A stretch of DNA of 64,000 bases from Dendrobium chrysotoxum (lineage: Eukaryota; Streptophyta; Magnoliopsida; Asparagales; Orchidaceae), in assembly GCA_019925795.1 (NCBI GenBank), contig CM034300.1, forward strand, positions 52,434,873 through 52,498,872. The letters are read 5' to 3'. The notes beneath the pieces were generated by a model that saw only the letters and a program-made list of their open reading frames with translations, made no database searches and was not told the origin of the DNA. Positions 32,853 through 45,289 of the stretch are shown one piece after another. Position numbers and translations under genes: made by a program. Every line of letters begins with the position of its first letter. Position 1 is the first letter of the stretch.

Positions 32853-33980
32853 AAAATAAGAATTAATTTAACCCTTAAAATTAAAATCAATTAAATTAGT
32901 TAAGATTAGTCAACCCTTAATTTCCAACCAACTAAACTAACTTAATCAACCCTGATTACTACAGGTAACCCAGGCCTGCGAGGTTATTAAGTTAGCCCCA
33001 ATGAAGGTGAAATAAACTTCATGGTCTCAGTGAGTAACAAATATAGTAGTCATTTAACCTTTAAAATATACTTAATTCAAACTTTAAAATACTAATATTT
33101 AAACTCTAATTAAATCTTTCTTTGAGCCTTTATCAACCCCAAACACTAGATAACTTCAATAATTACCCAGCTTAGGATCTACCCCAGCCACACGACCTTC
33201 TACACACACTTGAGATGGTTTGCTAGGACAACCAACTCTAGATTTAGGCTAGGCTAGTATTTACTTTACTGTTGTGTGCCATATTTTTTGGGATTTTATT
33301 TCATGCTATAATTAAAAATTGATTGATATGTTTGCTTACTTTCTTTATTGCACTCTATGGATTGATGTGATGAGCGATTAGTTTACTCTTAGGATATGAT
33401 CGTTTTATTTTCTCACTAAATTTTCTGCAGGTGGTCGTGCTCATACAGAGCAATAAAAGGGGGTTGAAAATAATAATCGTTATAAAATACTACGATCACT
33501 TCATCTACTTCGCCCCCAAATTAAAAAGGAGCATGGCCAAGCATGGCTGGACTGAGTAATTTTAATTTCATTTTATAACTGCTTAGGATATCTTTTAATA
33601 TTTAAATGCTTAGGATAACCTTGAAGGGGAGTTTAGAATTTTTTGTTTAATATTTATATAATTTATTAAATTTTAAGTGTTGTGAAAGTACATATTTGAG
33701 TTGGGATACATAGATCCAAAGCTTGGATTCCGAACGAGAAATGATACCCCTTAGGGGGATAGTCCTTATCCATTAGAACTCTAAGTTTGGATCGCTTTAC
33801 TACCCAAAGTGGAAAGAGTAACCTTTCCCTCGAGGGAAGAGTTCTCTTTTCCATTTACGTATCCAAGCACAAAGAATCTAAGGAGTTTGAAGAGGAGAAG
33901 ACCGAGAAGTTGAAGAAAAAGAGTATCCCACTCAAAGTTACTTGCATTTGTATTATGGTTAGAAACCAGGTTGTTATCAG

Positions 33981-33994
33981 TGGTGCCCGACCAC
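33981..33994 (+). other. Candidate gypsy primer binding site
   Basis: TGGTGCCCGACCAC follows TTATCA and one base. Position right after a TG...CA repeat and the TGG start fit a PBS. I do not assign the tRNA. Confidence 0.5.
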
Positions 33995-35640
33995 TTTTAA
34001 TTTTTATATATCTGGGTTGTAATAAGTAAGGCAAATTTTCTATGAACATTTACTTAATTAATTTGATTATTTAATGTGTTTGATTTAATTTGATTACGTA
34101 TAGGAATGCTGGCTTTTCTTAGTTTTTTTGGCAATTACATGTCATTCTTTTTTATTTAGCCTGGATTCGATCGGAGACTTATAAGGGTATGAAAAAAATT
34201 CTTTTACTTAAACTTTAATAAAAATTTTAAGATAACATAGAAACACTAACGCTTTTAAGAAGGAAGCCTTGGGACGCCGGGAGTTCTCATAGCATGTTGC
34301 TGCATTTCTTCTTCATTTCTTAGGCACCTCCCTACCTGTGAGTTCTGGCAGACCACCTAGCCTATGAGGGTGCAGATCTGTCAAGGGGAGTATGTGCACT
34401 CTAGGATAAAATTTATTTTTAAGCCTCTTTTAAAACTGCTTCATTTCATTTTTAAGCATTTAATCGAGTCGATCAGTATTCATTGCATTAAAAATCAATT
34501 TAAAAAGTGTGTCTAAAACTTTAATTGCATTTGCTCTAGCATTTTTACCCAACATAAGTAAAAGGGCTATTTAGGGAAATTTTTAGATGTTAACCCAAAC
34601 TCCCAAAAAACCATAATTATAATGCACCTACCACTCTTTCATAAAAATGATCAGAGTCTTAGTTTTAAATCGATTATGTGGTTAGCTGGCTCCCCAATCC
34701 AGGCCAAAGTAAGTCCAGGTTTCACACTTCATTAGTTATGTTCAAACTACTATGTTCCAGTGTTCAAATTTAGATCTAGGATCAGGGGCAAATTTTGAAT
34801 TATAAGTCCCCAGCCTTCGGAATATAATCCTAAATTTTTAATAAATCAATCAACTCAAACTAAACTCTCTCTCAATCTAAAATTTAAAGCCCAACACTTA
34901 GCTTAGGTCAGGGAACTTTTGAACTGTTTCAAAATCACAAAGTGCCTCCTACCCCTCTTCCTCTAACTCCAAAAATAACTGCTCAAAATTTTATCCAATC
35001 CCTATTCAAACTCCGAATCCACCCTCCTTTGATATCCAATCCTTAGAATCCTTAAACAGAATTTTAGCCAATATTTTAATTGAAACTTTTAGTAGGGAAT
35101 TCAACTTCCCTACAATGTAATTAACTTTGAGGGTTTGCACTCATAGGGGATTTAGAACCCATATCTACTTTTTTAAAATTAATTTTCAAAAATTCAAATT
35201 AGTCTTCTTTGGGAAAATTAAGATCAATGTCAATCATTATTATAATATTAAGATGACTGATTGGTAAATGATATTTTCTTCCTTTGGGAAGATATATCTT
35301 TTGTATCAAGTTTCTGAATATGAAATTAATGATCACTCATCCAAATTTGTAATACTTAAATATAAATAAAATGTCATTTTGACCCTTTGGTGTTGAATAT
35401 CATCCTTCCTTAAAATTGACTATTATAACCTAGATAAAACTCTCAGTTTCATCATCTAAAAAAATTAAGGAATGATATCTTCACTTTTTAAGGCGATATA
35501 TCATTCATAGTGACACGTTCAATTTTGAGACTGAAATCCAGAATTAAAATCCCCAAAGAAAATTAAATTTTTTAAAACCCGCTTCCAACACCAACACACT
35601 CCTGATCATCACATTCCATCTCATGAATTTTTTAAGTTTT
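33995..35640 (+). other. Gypsy copy 2 leader and possible gag remnant
   Basis: Non-coding leader-like sequence: GTGAGTTCTGGCAGACCACC and TGTCAAGGGGAGTATGTGCA (about 34340-34400). A possible trace of gag coding at about 34937-35020 reads PPTPLPLTPKITAQNF. No ORF above noise. The join to the truncated copia C4 lies somewhere in about 35200-35640; I cannot place it exactly. Confidence 0.35.
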
Positions 35641-36122
35641 GCTCACATCATCCTGTATGATCTGAATAAAACAAAATATAATCTTTGATCTGGCACATCC
35701 AATAGCTTAAATTGATCAATTATTGGTGATCCTCCTATACGATTAATATATCATCCTGTACAATCCATGTGACATAAACCATTGGACAATTTAAATGAGT
35801 CGATATGATCCTTTACAGCACATCGTCCGGTATGAGCCACGTGTTCGTATTGTATGATTCACTCAGTCAACAAACATCCAGGCTAACACCTCAGGATGAT
35901 CGCTCTATGTCTAATTATCCAAGATGATATCTGATCGTCTTGTATGATATGATCGACCTTTTGGACCAATCGTCTTAACAAATTGATTGCACCTAATTGT
36001 CAGGGATAATCTCATGATCGTCCTTTACAATATGGTAATTTCTCTATAAACTGCTGGTTCTCTTCATTTCCTTTATACCGTTCCACCCCTTTCTTCTTCC
36101 CTCTTGAGCTCATACTCTTCCA
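35641..36122 (+). promoter_or_regulatory. U3-like region and TATA box ahead of C4 extra ORF
   Basis: Dense CATCCTGTATGATC, ATCGTCCGGTATGA and GATGATATCTGATCGTC motifs, the same style as copia U3. CTATAAA at 36054-36060 is about 63 bp before the ATG at 36123. Matches the E1 arrangement (6592-7320). Confidence 0.5.
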
Positions 36123-37236
36123 ATGGCCAGTGGGAAAAGGTTTAAAGCGCTTGTAGGAAGCTCTTCCAGGCATTCTATTTATCATTGATTCACTGAGGAA
36201 TCTGATGAAGCGGACTACAACTGCTATAGAACTACTAGTATCAATCCTCCCAAGAATATCAATTAAAATACTCTAAACTTTCAAGTACTAGACCTATTTA
36301 CTCACACCACTATTTGATTTATTCTTACCCTTGCCTTTCCTTATAGCTGTGAAATGCTATTTGAATGCTTTGCAAGCCTTCACATTAATGCTGATTTTAC
36401 TGCTCTATAATCATATGTGAATAGAAGGCCTATAGAGATCACCTACCAAGATCTAAATGAATTTCCTCACTTGTCCACCACTAGAGAAAAAATCCATATA
36501 TTAGCTTTTGATCTTAATTTTAGACCCCTGTTAATAATATTCTTAGGAAAATTAATATTCACTATCATGAATCCATAGTCAGCACCTTAGTCAAAGATGC
36601 CCGAACCATCCAGCACATTCTTTACAACACAATTACTGCTAAAGCTGGGGAACAAATTCACATTACTCCTATTCATTCACTCACCACTTACTACATCATC
36701 GCTAATCATGATTTTAATTTTGCTGACCTTATCATTCGTTATATTGAATATTTAACCTTCATTAGGGATCCAAGCCAGAAAAGAAAGCCCAATCTAGCTT
36801 TAGGACATCTCATTGTCTATGTCCTTGAGATAAAATATAATCTTCAATTCCCTGCTCTATATAATCATCTCTTTCTATTCTATTCTAATAGCTCCTTCCA
36901 CGCTCTTCAAAGTACTCATCGTCAACCTGTGCACGAAGATCCTGTGACTGAAGAGGAAGGACCTATTCCTGTAGTTGTCCCTATCCACTAGCAGCATTAG
37001 ACGATCAGTTAGTTCAGACGTTTGATAAGTGGGAGGCTAGATTTGACTCTTACATAGCCGAGTAGTAGCAACAGCATGAACAAGACTTTGCTCAATTTGA
37101 TGCCCATGTAGCCCAGTAGTAGTGGTACCATGACTAGGATATTGCCTGGTTTGGGGAGCAGTTTGTTTCTATTAACCATTACATTCAACCACCACCACTA
37201 CCTCCTCCACCTGATCAGGATCCTTCTTTTTTCTAG
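36123..37236 (+). pseudogene. Extra ORF after pol in C4, decayed
   Basis: Homologue of the E1 extra ORF (7321-8388). Starts MASGKRFKALVGSSSR. The N-terminal third, degraded in E1, is clearer here: CEMLFECFASLHINADF and RRPIEITYQDLNEFPHLS. Then, after a frame change, ARTIQHILYNTITAKAGEQI, KRKPNLALGHLIVYVLEIKY and SSFHALQS. After a second frame change a Gln-rich C-terminal coiled coil with tandem stops (CAG/CAA to TAG type) ends in PPPLPPPPD and PSFF. At least two frameshifts and several stops. Its product is not recognised beyond similarity to a plant transposon-associated domain. Confidence 0.75.
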
Positions 37237-37599
37237 TTTGCTTAGTACTTTTATTTTGGTGGTTGTATCAGTCTTTACTTTTGTACTTTGTGATGTATTT
37301 ATTTTGTTCTGTTTAGTGTTTTCATATTCCTCTTTTTTATGATGTCAAAAGAGGGAGTAGTGTGTTTGTTGCTTTCTATGTTTTATAAAAATGAGTTTGT
37401 TTTCTGCTTATTTTTTATTTTTACTTAAAAAATAAAAATAATAATATTAAAAAAATATAAAAAAATTAAAAATATAAAATAAAAATTTTTAACTCCCCTT
37501 ATTTTCAGAATTTCATCTTCTATGGGAGAGTTTTAGAGAATATCAAAGGGCTTTGAAAAATTTTAACAACAATATTTGCCATTATAAAAAGGGGAAGAT
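37237..37599 (+). other. C4 3' non-coding region
   Basis: No gene seen. Contains TGATGTCAAAAGAGGGAG (37340-37357), a conserved second polypurine tract, and the terminal tract AAAAAGGGGAAGAT (37586-37599). Confidence 0.8.
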
Positions 37600-38528
37600 T
37601 GTTGCAAATCTAGGCCCAAGTACTATGATTTTGATGATAACAAATATTATTATTTCTTTACTACAGCTGTTATTATATATATATATATATATATATATTT
37701 TGCTCTGCTCACTAACCTTTCAGGTCCACAAGTTCACTTGCAATGCCAATCAGGTCAAGATCAAGTAGACAAGGGTTGAGTCTATCTGTAATTTTAATTT
37801 CAATGTATTTTTTACCTTTCTTGAGTTAAGTCATGTATCTAGACACACTCACTCAAGGGGGTGAGTTAGTGAGTTAGGAGACAAATGGTTTTTGTTTAAT
37901 TGTATAGTTTGATGTAAATCATACAGTATGATATAAATCATACTGTATGATTAGTTATGCAGAAAACCCTAATTAGGGCACCCATTATTAAGTAAGATTA
38001 ATAAACTAATTATATTGGCTGATTAACATCATCTAGGCCGATCAGTTATAGAAATAAAAATAGCCACTAATCATAATTTATGCTATATTTTAATCTTCAA
38101 TTTTTGTTTTAATCATACAACATGATATACATTATTCTGGACAATTTATGACAACCATGCCTAAATTGATTTTGTAATTAAGGGACTAATTATAATTAGA
38201 TTGATTAATCAGATCATATTGGATGATATACAAAGATCATAATGGACAATCTTTGATATTTCATAGGACGATCCCCCATCATCCAAGATAAAAATTGTAA
38301 TTTTCTTCTAATCATACAGGCGATCATACTGGACGTCCCAAAGGATTTGCAAGATGATATTTTAATCATTGGTCATCATCCCATATCGTGGTCATCATCC
38401 CATATCATATGGGATGATCAATACAATATCTTGAACTAATCATCCTGGATGATCACATGATTGTACTGGACGATCTGAACAAATAATTGAATTGAATATA
38501 CAGGATGATATATTGATCGTACTAGATA
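37600..38528 (+). repeat. C4 3' LTR, first part (U3)
   Basis: Starts TGTTGCAAATCTAGG. Palindromic U3 motifs from 37900. An (AT)n run at 37674-37698. Broken at 38528 by E3; 38524-38528 (AGATA) is the left target duplication. Confidence 0.92.
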
Positions 38529-40364
38529 TGTTGTGAATCTAGATTCAAGGACTATAATTTTGATGATAGCAAACCTTTTCATTTCTATTTGAGTGTTTAA
38601 CATTTCAGGTATACAAGATTAATTGCAATTCAAGACCAGCTCAAGATCGAGTTAGCCCGTTTGTGTTTTCAGGTTCAATATAATTTTTCATCCTTTTTGT
38701 GTTAAGTGTAATGTAATGGATCCCCAAGCTAAGTAACCTTACACACACACACTCAGGAGGAGAGTTTTAGTGAGTTAGAGTTTCTGTTCAAAATTTTGTT
38801 CAAATCATCCTAGATGATATTCACATCATCCTAGACGATCCATTAAAAATAGAAACCCTAATTAGGGTGACCATGCTAAGTCGATTTGATTAAGTAGATC
38901 ATCCTAGATGATACACCCATCTTACATGACGATATGCTCAAATCAAAAATTCTCAATTGCCAAATTAAGTTAGGCAAGTTTTTATTTTTAGAGATTTGGT
39001 CTAATCATCCAAGAATATATTTGTATCATCTGGGATGATCCATTACAATCGTGCCTAAATTAATCAGGTGATTAAGGAAAGTAATTATGGTTTGAGTAAT
39101 TCGATCATATCGTCTTGGATGATCTCAATATCATACTGGAAGATCAATTGAAAATCCTGAACATCCAGCATATTTCACCTAGATGACCCGAATAATCCTC
39201 TGGACGATATTCCCAATTTTACCCTAATCATACGGGATGATATAAAAATTGTCCCAGACAATCAGGTCATTTTGACATCGTCTAGCATGGATTGGTTGTA
39301 TGACCTGAATAATGTGCAGGATGATATTGGCATTTTTAAACTAATCGTATCGGATAATATCGATATCATTCGGGATAATCAAGTCATTTTGAGACCGTCC
39401 AGCATAAGTTGCCCTGGATAACCTGAGCTGTCCTCGGGACAATATTCCTAGTTTACACTAATCTTCTCGGATGATCGCAGAATCATCCCAGATGATAGGA
39501 ATAAATTTTATCTTCTGATCGTCCAGATGAACCAAACTGTCCAAGCTGATATGAGTGATTTTGAACTAATCATACAGGACGATCACCCGATCATCCTGGA
39601 TGATCTTTAATGACAAGTTGTAATTTAGGGCTATTTTTGAGCCCTTCTATTTAAGATCTTTTTCTTGAAATATAAAAAATCTTTTTCCACCTTCCTTGCC
39701 TAAGAGAACCTTGAGAGAGAGAGAGAGAGCCTAGGAGAGAGAGAGAGGATCTTGTGAGGGGGAGTTTGTGCGGTGTTAACAAAGGTTGCTCCAAGAAAGG
39801 TTCTGAGTCATCTTCTCCGGTCGTCGTCTCTTATCTTTTTGGTGTCTCTCTGGAAGGATCATCTAAAAGAAGATCCAGGTTCTCTGCCTGCTTCAGGAGG
39901 AAGCGAAAGGAGGTAAGGTTCTTTGCCTGTTTCAGGAGGAAGCAAAAGGAGTCCGGGTTCTGTGCCTCACCGAGTTGGTGGAAAGGAGTTTTATGCAGGC
40001 TTCTCCACCTTGCTGTGGGAGTAGAAGGAAAGTCACTTAGTGTTAGTGCAATACCCAGAGGGGAGACTCCGGGGAGTGGATGTAGATCAAGTTGATCGAA
40101 CCACTATAAAATTTGATGTATTCTTTCTGATTATTTTTCGTACTTATTTTTCTATTGATGATTATGTGATTGTGATTATTATTTTATTATTATTAAACAT
40201 CTACGCATCATCGAGAAACTGTAAACATTTTAAAACATTCAAAAAGATTTTCTAAATTATTTTTGCTCACGAATTGTTTAAATAACTAATTCACTCCCCC
40301 CCCCCCCCCTCTTGTTTAGCCTAGGGCTTTTTCAAAAGGGATTAACATCCCTAAAAAAATTTTA
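38529..40364 (+). repeat. 5' LTR of E3 (1836 bp)
   Basis: TGTTGTGAATCTAGA to ATTTTA (from TTTCA). U3 palindromes (38800-39605) including GATCATCCTGGATGATC, TATA-like CTATTTAAG (39648-39656), (GA)n (39713-39748), hairpin repeats (39866-39985), split stem with compensatory change (40075-40105), C14 tract (40296-40309). Confidence 0.93.
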
Positions 40365-40366
40365 AG

Positions 40367-40377
40367 TGGTATCAGAG
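40367..40377 (+). other. Primer binding site of E3
   Basis: TGGTATCAGAG, 2 nt after the LTR; initiator-Met type. Confidence 0.93.
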
Positions 40378-40422
40378 TGGGATTCATAAAATTTAGTTTT
40401 GAAAATCTTTTGAATTTGATCC

Positions 40423-42231
40423 ATGGCTAACTTTGGTAATAGAAATACTGCTGAAGGTTATTCCATCACTCGTTCACCTTTGTTTGATAACATATTTTTC
40501 TATTTTTAGAAAACTTGCATGTCCACCTTTTTGCAATCTATTGATTATCGCATGTGGACGCTTGTTAAAGTTGATTATGAAGCACCTTTTGGACTTATTA
40601 ATGGTATTAAAACTAAACTTCCTTTTGCCCAATAGACCTTTGATGATCATAATTTATCACAACTGAATGCAAAATACTTGAACTATTTTTTCTGTGCTTT
40701 AAAATCTAAGGATTACATGTGTGTCTCTACCTGTATAATTGGTAAAAAAATTTAGGATAGATTATGCACTACCTATGAAGGTACATCTGAAGTTAAATAG
40801 TCTAAGTTAAACATACTGCTTCATGACTAGAAACTCTTTCGCATGAAACCTAGTAAGTCTATATCTAAAATGAAAACTAGGTTTACTCAAATTATCACCT
40901 CCCTACATGCCTTAGGAAGAGAGCTTACTAATTATGAGAAAGTTAACAAGATTTTGAGATGTTTGCCTTCTTCCTATGATGCCAAGATAACTGTGATCAC
41001 TAAATCTAAGGATTTGATTGCTTATTCTATTAAGAACTTACTTGGATCACTCATTGCTTATGAGCAAGGGGTGAACCAAAGACATCTTGATGCAGGTGAG
41101 AAAAAGAAAGAGAAAATTGTGGTGCTGAAGGCCAACGATACAGATTCTGAAACTTCCGGGTCTGATAGCAATGATGTTTCCTTAATCACTAGGTAATTAA
41201 AAGCTTTCTAAGGAAGAAACACAAGAACTTTTAGAAGTGGAACAAAGGTAAGAGTAGCAGAAATTTCAAAGGTTCTTCTGATACAGTTTGTTTTAAATAC
41301 AGGAAGCCTGGACATATAAAGGCTGATTGTAATACACTTAAGGCTCACCCAAGTAAGGAGAAAGTGAGGAGAAACTCAAGTTTAGGAATGACAAGAAGAA
41401 GATCCAAAAGGCTTTCTAGGCAGATTCTACATCTGACTCCTCTGAGACTGAAGTTGAAGTGGAGACTACAAACTTACGTGTGATGGCGGATGAACATCAT
41501 GGTCAGTCTGACCAAGAAGAGGTATGTGAGCCAACCTACGATCAATTACTTAAAGTTTCTAAAAAAATCCATTCATCATATAGGAAACTTGAGAAAACAC
41601 ATGCTAGCGTGAAATTGAAATTCTTAAAGTTAGAAAAAGAGCATGAAGTTTTGATTAAGGATCATTCTACACTTGATAGAAATCACCTTTCATTACTTGA
41701 TGAATTTGATGAATTAAATGAAATCATTTTGAATTAATTGTTGAGAATGATTTACTGAAAATATTGCATGTTGAATTAGAAGCTGTATTCAAGAAATTAA
41801 AATATTATGCATCTGATTTAGATAGTGATGAGAATTATTTAAAATTTTAAATTGCAAGCCTCAAAAAGGAAAATGAATTTCTAAGTGCAAAAATTAGTGT
41901 ATTTTAGAAAAATGAAACACCTCCTATATTTGCACAATTTTATAAACCTCCATCACTTGAAGAATCTCATTCAAAGTCATCAAAGTATGCATCATTCAAA
42001 CCTAGGAAGAGGCACTATCACTCACATAGATTAGTTAACCCTTATCCTGGCGTTAGATGTTTTTCTTGTGGCATGTTAGGACATATCTCTCATGCCTGCA
42101 CTATTCACCTTAGTACACATTGGGTGTGGAGGACCAAATTTCATGCTTAACAGCATAGCACACATGCATTGCATTCTTCTTTGCATAAGAAGGAACCCAA
42201 ACCTATTTGGGTTCCTAAATCTGATGTTTGA
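40423..42231 (+). pseudogene. gag: E3 gag, decayed
   Basis: Starts MANFGNRNTAEGYSITRS. Capsid part 40843-41196 (FTQIITSLHALGRELTNYEKV, NLLGSLIAYEQGVNQ). First zinc knuckle FKYRKPGHIKADC near 41290 lacks one Cys; coiled coil at 41459-41737 and to about 41910; second knuckle CFSCGMLGHISHAC (about 42059-42100) is a complete CX2CX4HX4C. Ends PKSDV with TGATGA (42229-42234). At least six stops. Confidence 0.9.
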
Positions 42232-42242
42232 TGATTTTGTAG

Positions 42243-45200
42243 GTGTGCTCTCACACAAGACCTCATGAGAGTATGTGGTACCCGAACAGTGGATGCTCAA
42301 GATAAATGACTGGAGATGCAAATCAATTCATTTCACTAGAGGCTAAGGCTAGTGGCAAGGTCACTCTTAGAGAAAACACCACCAAGAAAGTGGTAAGCAC
42401 AGGTATAATCAAAAACTCCAAGAACCTTTTGATTGAAAATATTTTACTTGTAGATAGGCTAAAACACAACCTACTCAGCATCAATCAACTGTGTGATAAA
42501 GGGTTCAGCATCACGTTCCTAGCAAACACATGCATTATAAGCTTAAATAATAACATTATTTTATAGGTCAAGAGGATCAATAACATCTACATACTTGATT
42601 TAAATTATGTTGAATGTGCTTCTTCATTTTTCTTAAAAACTATTGCTTATGAGTCTTAGTTATGGCACAAGAAATTATGTTATGCTAGAATGAAAACCCT
42701 TAGACAAGTCTCCCAAAAGGACTTAGTTAGAGGTGTCCCCAAGCTTAAGTTCACTAAGGACCACCTGTGTGATGCCTGTCAGCTAGGGAAGCAAGCCTAA
42801 TCCTATTTCAACTCCATTAAGGATATCAGCACCTCTAGACCTTTAGAAGTCCTTCACATGGATCTCTTTGGACCCATTAGCACTACCAAATTAGGGGGAA
42901 AAGTCTATGGATTTGTGGTTGTCAATGATTACTCAAGGTTCACTTGGATTAGATTTTTGTCACATAAATCTTAGTCATTTGATGAATTTAAATATTTCTC
43001 CACCTGGATTTAGAAGAAGTTAGGTTGTGAGATTGTGACCATCCATAGTGATCATAATGGGGAGTTTGAAAATGAGAAATTTGAAATCTTCTGTGAGGCT
43101 CAAGGGATTAGCCACAACATTTTAGCTCCTAGGACCCCTCAGTAGAATGGGGTAGCTAAACAAAAGAATAGGACCTTAGTGGAAGCCGCTAGAGCCATGC
43201 TTGCTGAGTATTCACTTCCAAAATACTTTTGGGCAGAAGCGGTGAACAAAGCCTGGTATGTGTTGAATAGGGTGAATGTTAGATCCAATCTGAATAAGAT
43301 ATCCTATGAGATCATTTAGGGTAGAACTCCAAACCTGTCCCACCTCTATGTCTTTGGCTGTAAGGTTTTCATTCTGAATAATAAAAAATCATCCTTAGGA
43401 AAATTTGACCCCAAATCTGATGAAGGAACGTTCTTAGGCTATTCTAGTGTGGGAAAATCCTTTAGGGTATTGAATAAGAGGACTTTGGTGATGGAGGATA
43501 CAACTCATGTGCTGTTTTATGAATCTGATCCTAAGGAGTCTAGTGTTGAGGAAGAACAAGAGGTAGGAGAGATTACTAAAGGAGTTGAAAATATAAATAT
43601 GAAGGAAAGGGTAGAACCTAAAATCACATTGCCTAGAGATTGGAGATATTCTTCGAGTCATCTTAAAAACTGATCTTAGGAGACCCTTCTAAAGGTGTTA
43701 GAACTAGGCATGGACTTAGAAAGTAAGTAAACCCTTCTGTCTTTATCTCAATGACTGAACCCACCAACATTAATCAAGCCCTTTCTGATGAATTTTGGAT
43801 CCTAGCTATGCAAGAAGAACATAACCAATTTATGAGAAATGATGTTTAGGAGTTGGTAGAAAGACCTAAGTATTAAAGTGTAGTGGGAACCAAGTGGGTC
43901 TTTAAGAATAAAATGAATGATTCTGGTGTGGTGATTAGGAATAAGGAAAGATTGGTGGCTAAGGGGTACAACCAAAAAGAAGGGATTGATTTTGAGGAGA
44001 CCTTTGTCTATGTAGCTAGATTGGAAGTCATTAGGGTGCTACTAGTCTTTGCATATTATAAGAGATTTAAGCTTTTTCAAAAGGATGTTAAGAGTGCCTT
44101 TTTAAATGGGGTAATAAAGGAAGATGCCTTTGTAAATCAACCCCCAAGTTTTAGGAGTTTCTAATATCCTAATCATATTTATAAATTAAAAAAGGCCTTA
44201 TATGGATTGAAACAGGCACCCAGAGCTTGGTATAAGAAGCTTAGCATTCCTATCAGAGAGAGAATTTGTTAAGGGGAGCGTAGACACCACCCTTTTTCTT
44301 AGAAAAGTAGGAGATGATCTACTCATTATCTAGATCTATGTCGATGATATACTCTTTAGATTTTCTGATAAAAATTTATGTGATGATTTTTCTAAGATAA
44401 TGTGTAAGGAGTTTGAGATGAGTATGATGGAATAGTTGTCCTATTTTTTAGGGTTTAGCATAAGGCAAATGGATAATGGAACTTTTATCAATCAATCAAA
44501 GTATATTAAGTACATCTTGAAGAAATATAAAATGGATAAAGTAAAGCCAATAAACACTCCCATGAGTTCTCCTATCTAGTTAGATAAGGATCCAAATGAA
44601 AAATCTATTCATCAGAAGAAGTTTAGAAGAATAATTGGATCATTGCTTTTCCTAACTTCTAGCTAACCTAATATCATGTTTAATATTTGTCTTTGTGCTA
44701 GGTTTCAGGATGATCCTAAGGAATCCCACTTGACTGTAGTTAAAACAATCCTCAGATATCTCTTAGGGACCCTAACCTTAGGAATTTGGTATCCTAGGTA
44801 TAACACTTCTTTTGAGATTATTGGATATTCAGAACTTGATTTTTTGTAGAGTGTAGGGTGGATAGAAAAAGTACTTCAGAAACATGCCAATTCATAGGAC
44901 AGTCTTTAGTCTCCTGGTCCAGTAGAAAATAAAATTCTGTGGCACTTTCCACTGTTGAAGCTGAGTACATTATCTTAGGAAGTTGTGTGGCCCAAGTCCT
45001 TTGGTTGAAGCAACAAGTTTTAGATCTAGGATTACCTGCTGGCACAATTTTAGTTCTATGTGATAACACTAGTGCCATCTGTATCTCTAAGAATCTTATC
45101 CAATATTTAAGAACTAAACACATTGACATAAGGCATCACTTCATTAGTGACCATGTTACAAATGGGGACATTGAGCTACACCATATAATAATTGAAAATC

Positions 45201-45289
45201 AACTCAGTGACATCTTTACAAAACCACTGGCCTTTGAATCATTCATCATTTTAAGGACCAGATTGGGTGTGATTGACATAAATGCATGA
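42243..45289 (+). pseudogene. pol: E3 pol (protease, integrase, RT, RNase H), decayed
   Basis: Protease WYPNSGCSR with the catalytic Asp changed to Asn, as in E1. Integrase: zinc region with LCYARM and CDAC (His lost), SDHNGEF, and NGVAKQKN where the catalytic Glu is Lys. [13 protein letters not shown] (43883), DFEETF, FQKDVKSAFLNG (Met to Lys next to the Asp), YVDD at about 44338-44350. RNase H end frame 44939-45289 (DNTSAICISKNLIQY, RHHFISDHVTNGDIEL) ending GVIDINA. Multiple stops and frameshifts near 42790, 43670, 44250 and 44430. Confidence 0.92.

Larger units (their letters stand above)
28157..33979 (+). repeat. Gypsy LTR, second part (giant LTR)
   Basis: Continues 16763-17312 after E2, giving an LTR of about 6.4 kb. 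Parts: a TTGAC-rich degenerate array (28255-28940), a TATA-like CTATTTAAAT (29312-29321), a GC-richer leader with a donor-like AGGGTAAGT (29535-29543), a very AT-rich segment (30420-32580), two 88-bp direct repeats, an acceptor-like TTTTCTGCAG (33421-33430), and an end at TTATCA just before TGGTGCCCGACC. No coding sequence supported; the short open frames are chance. The end point is inferred from the candidate PBS. Confidence 0.5.

Noticed and set aside
33666..34049. Short open frames on both strands near the gypsy LTR end
   Set aside because: Below meaningful length, no motif, and within LTR/PBS sequence.
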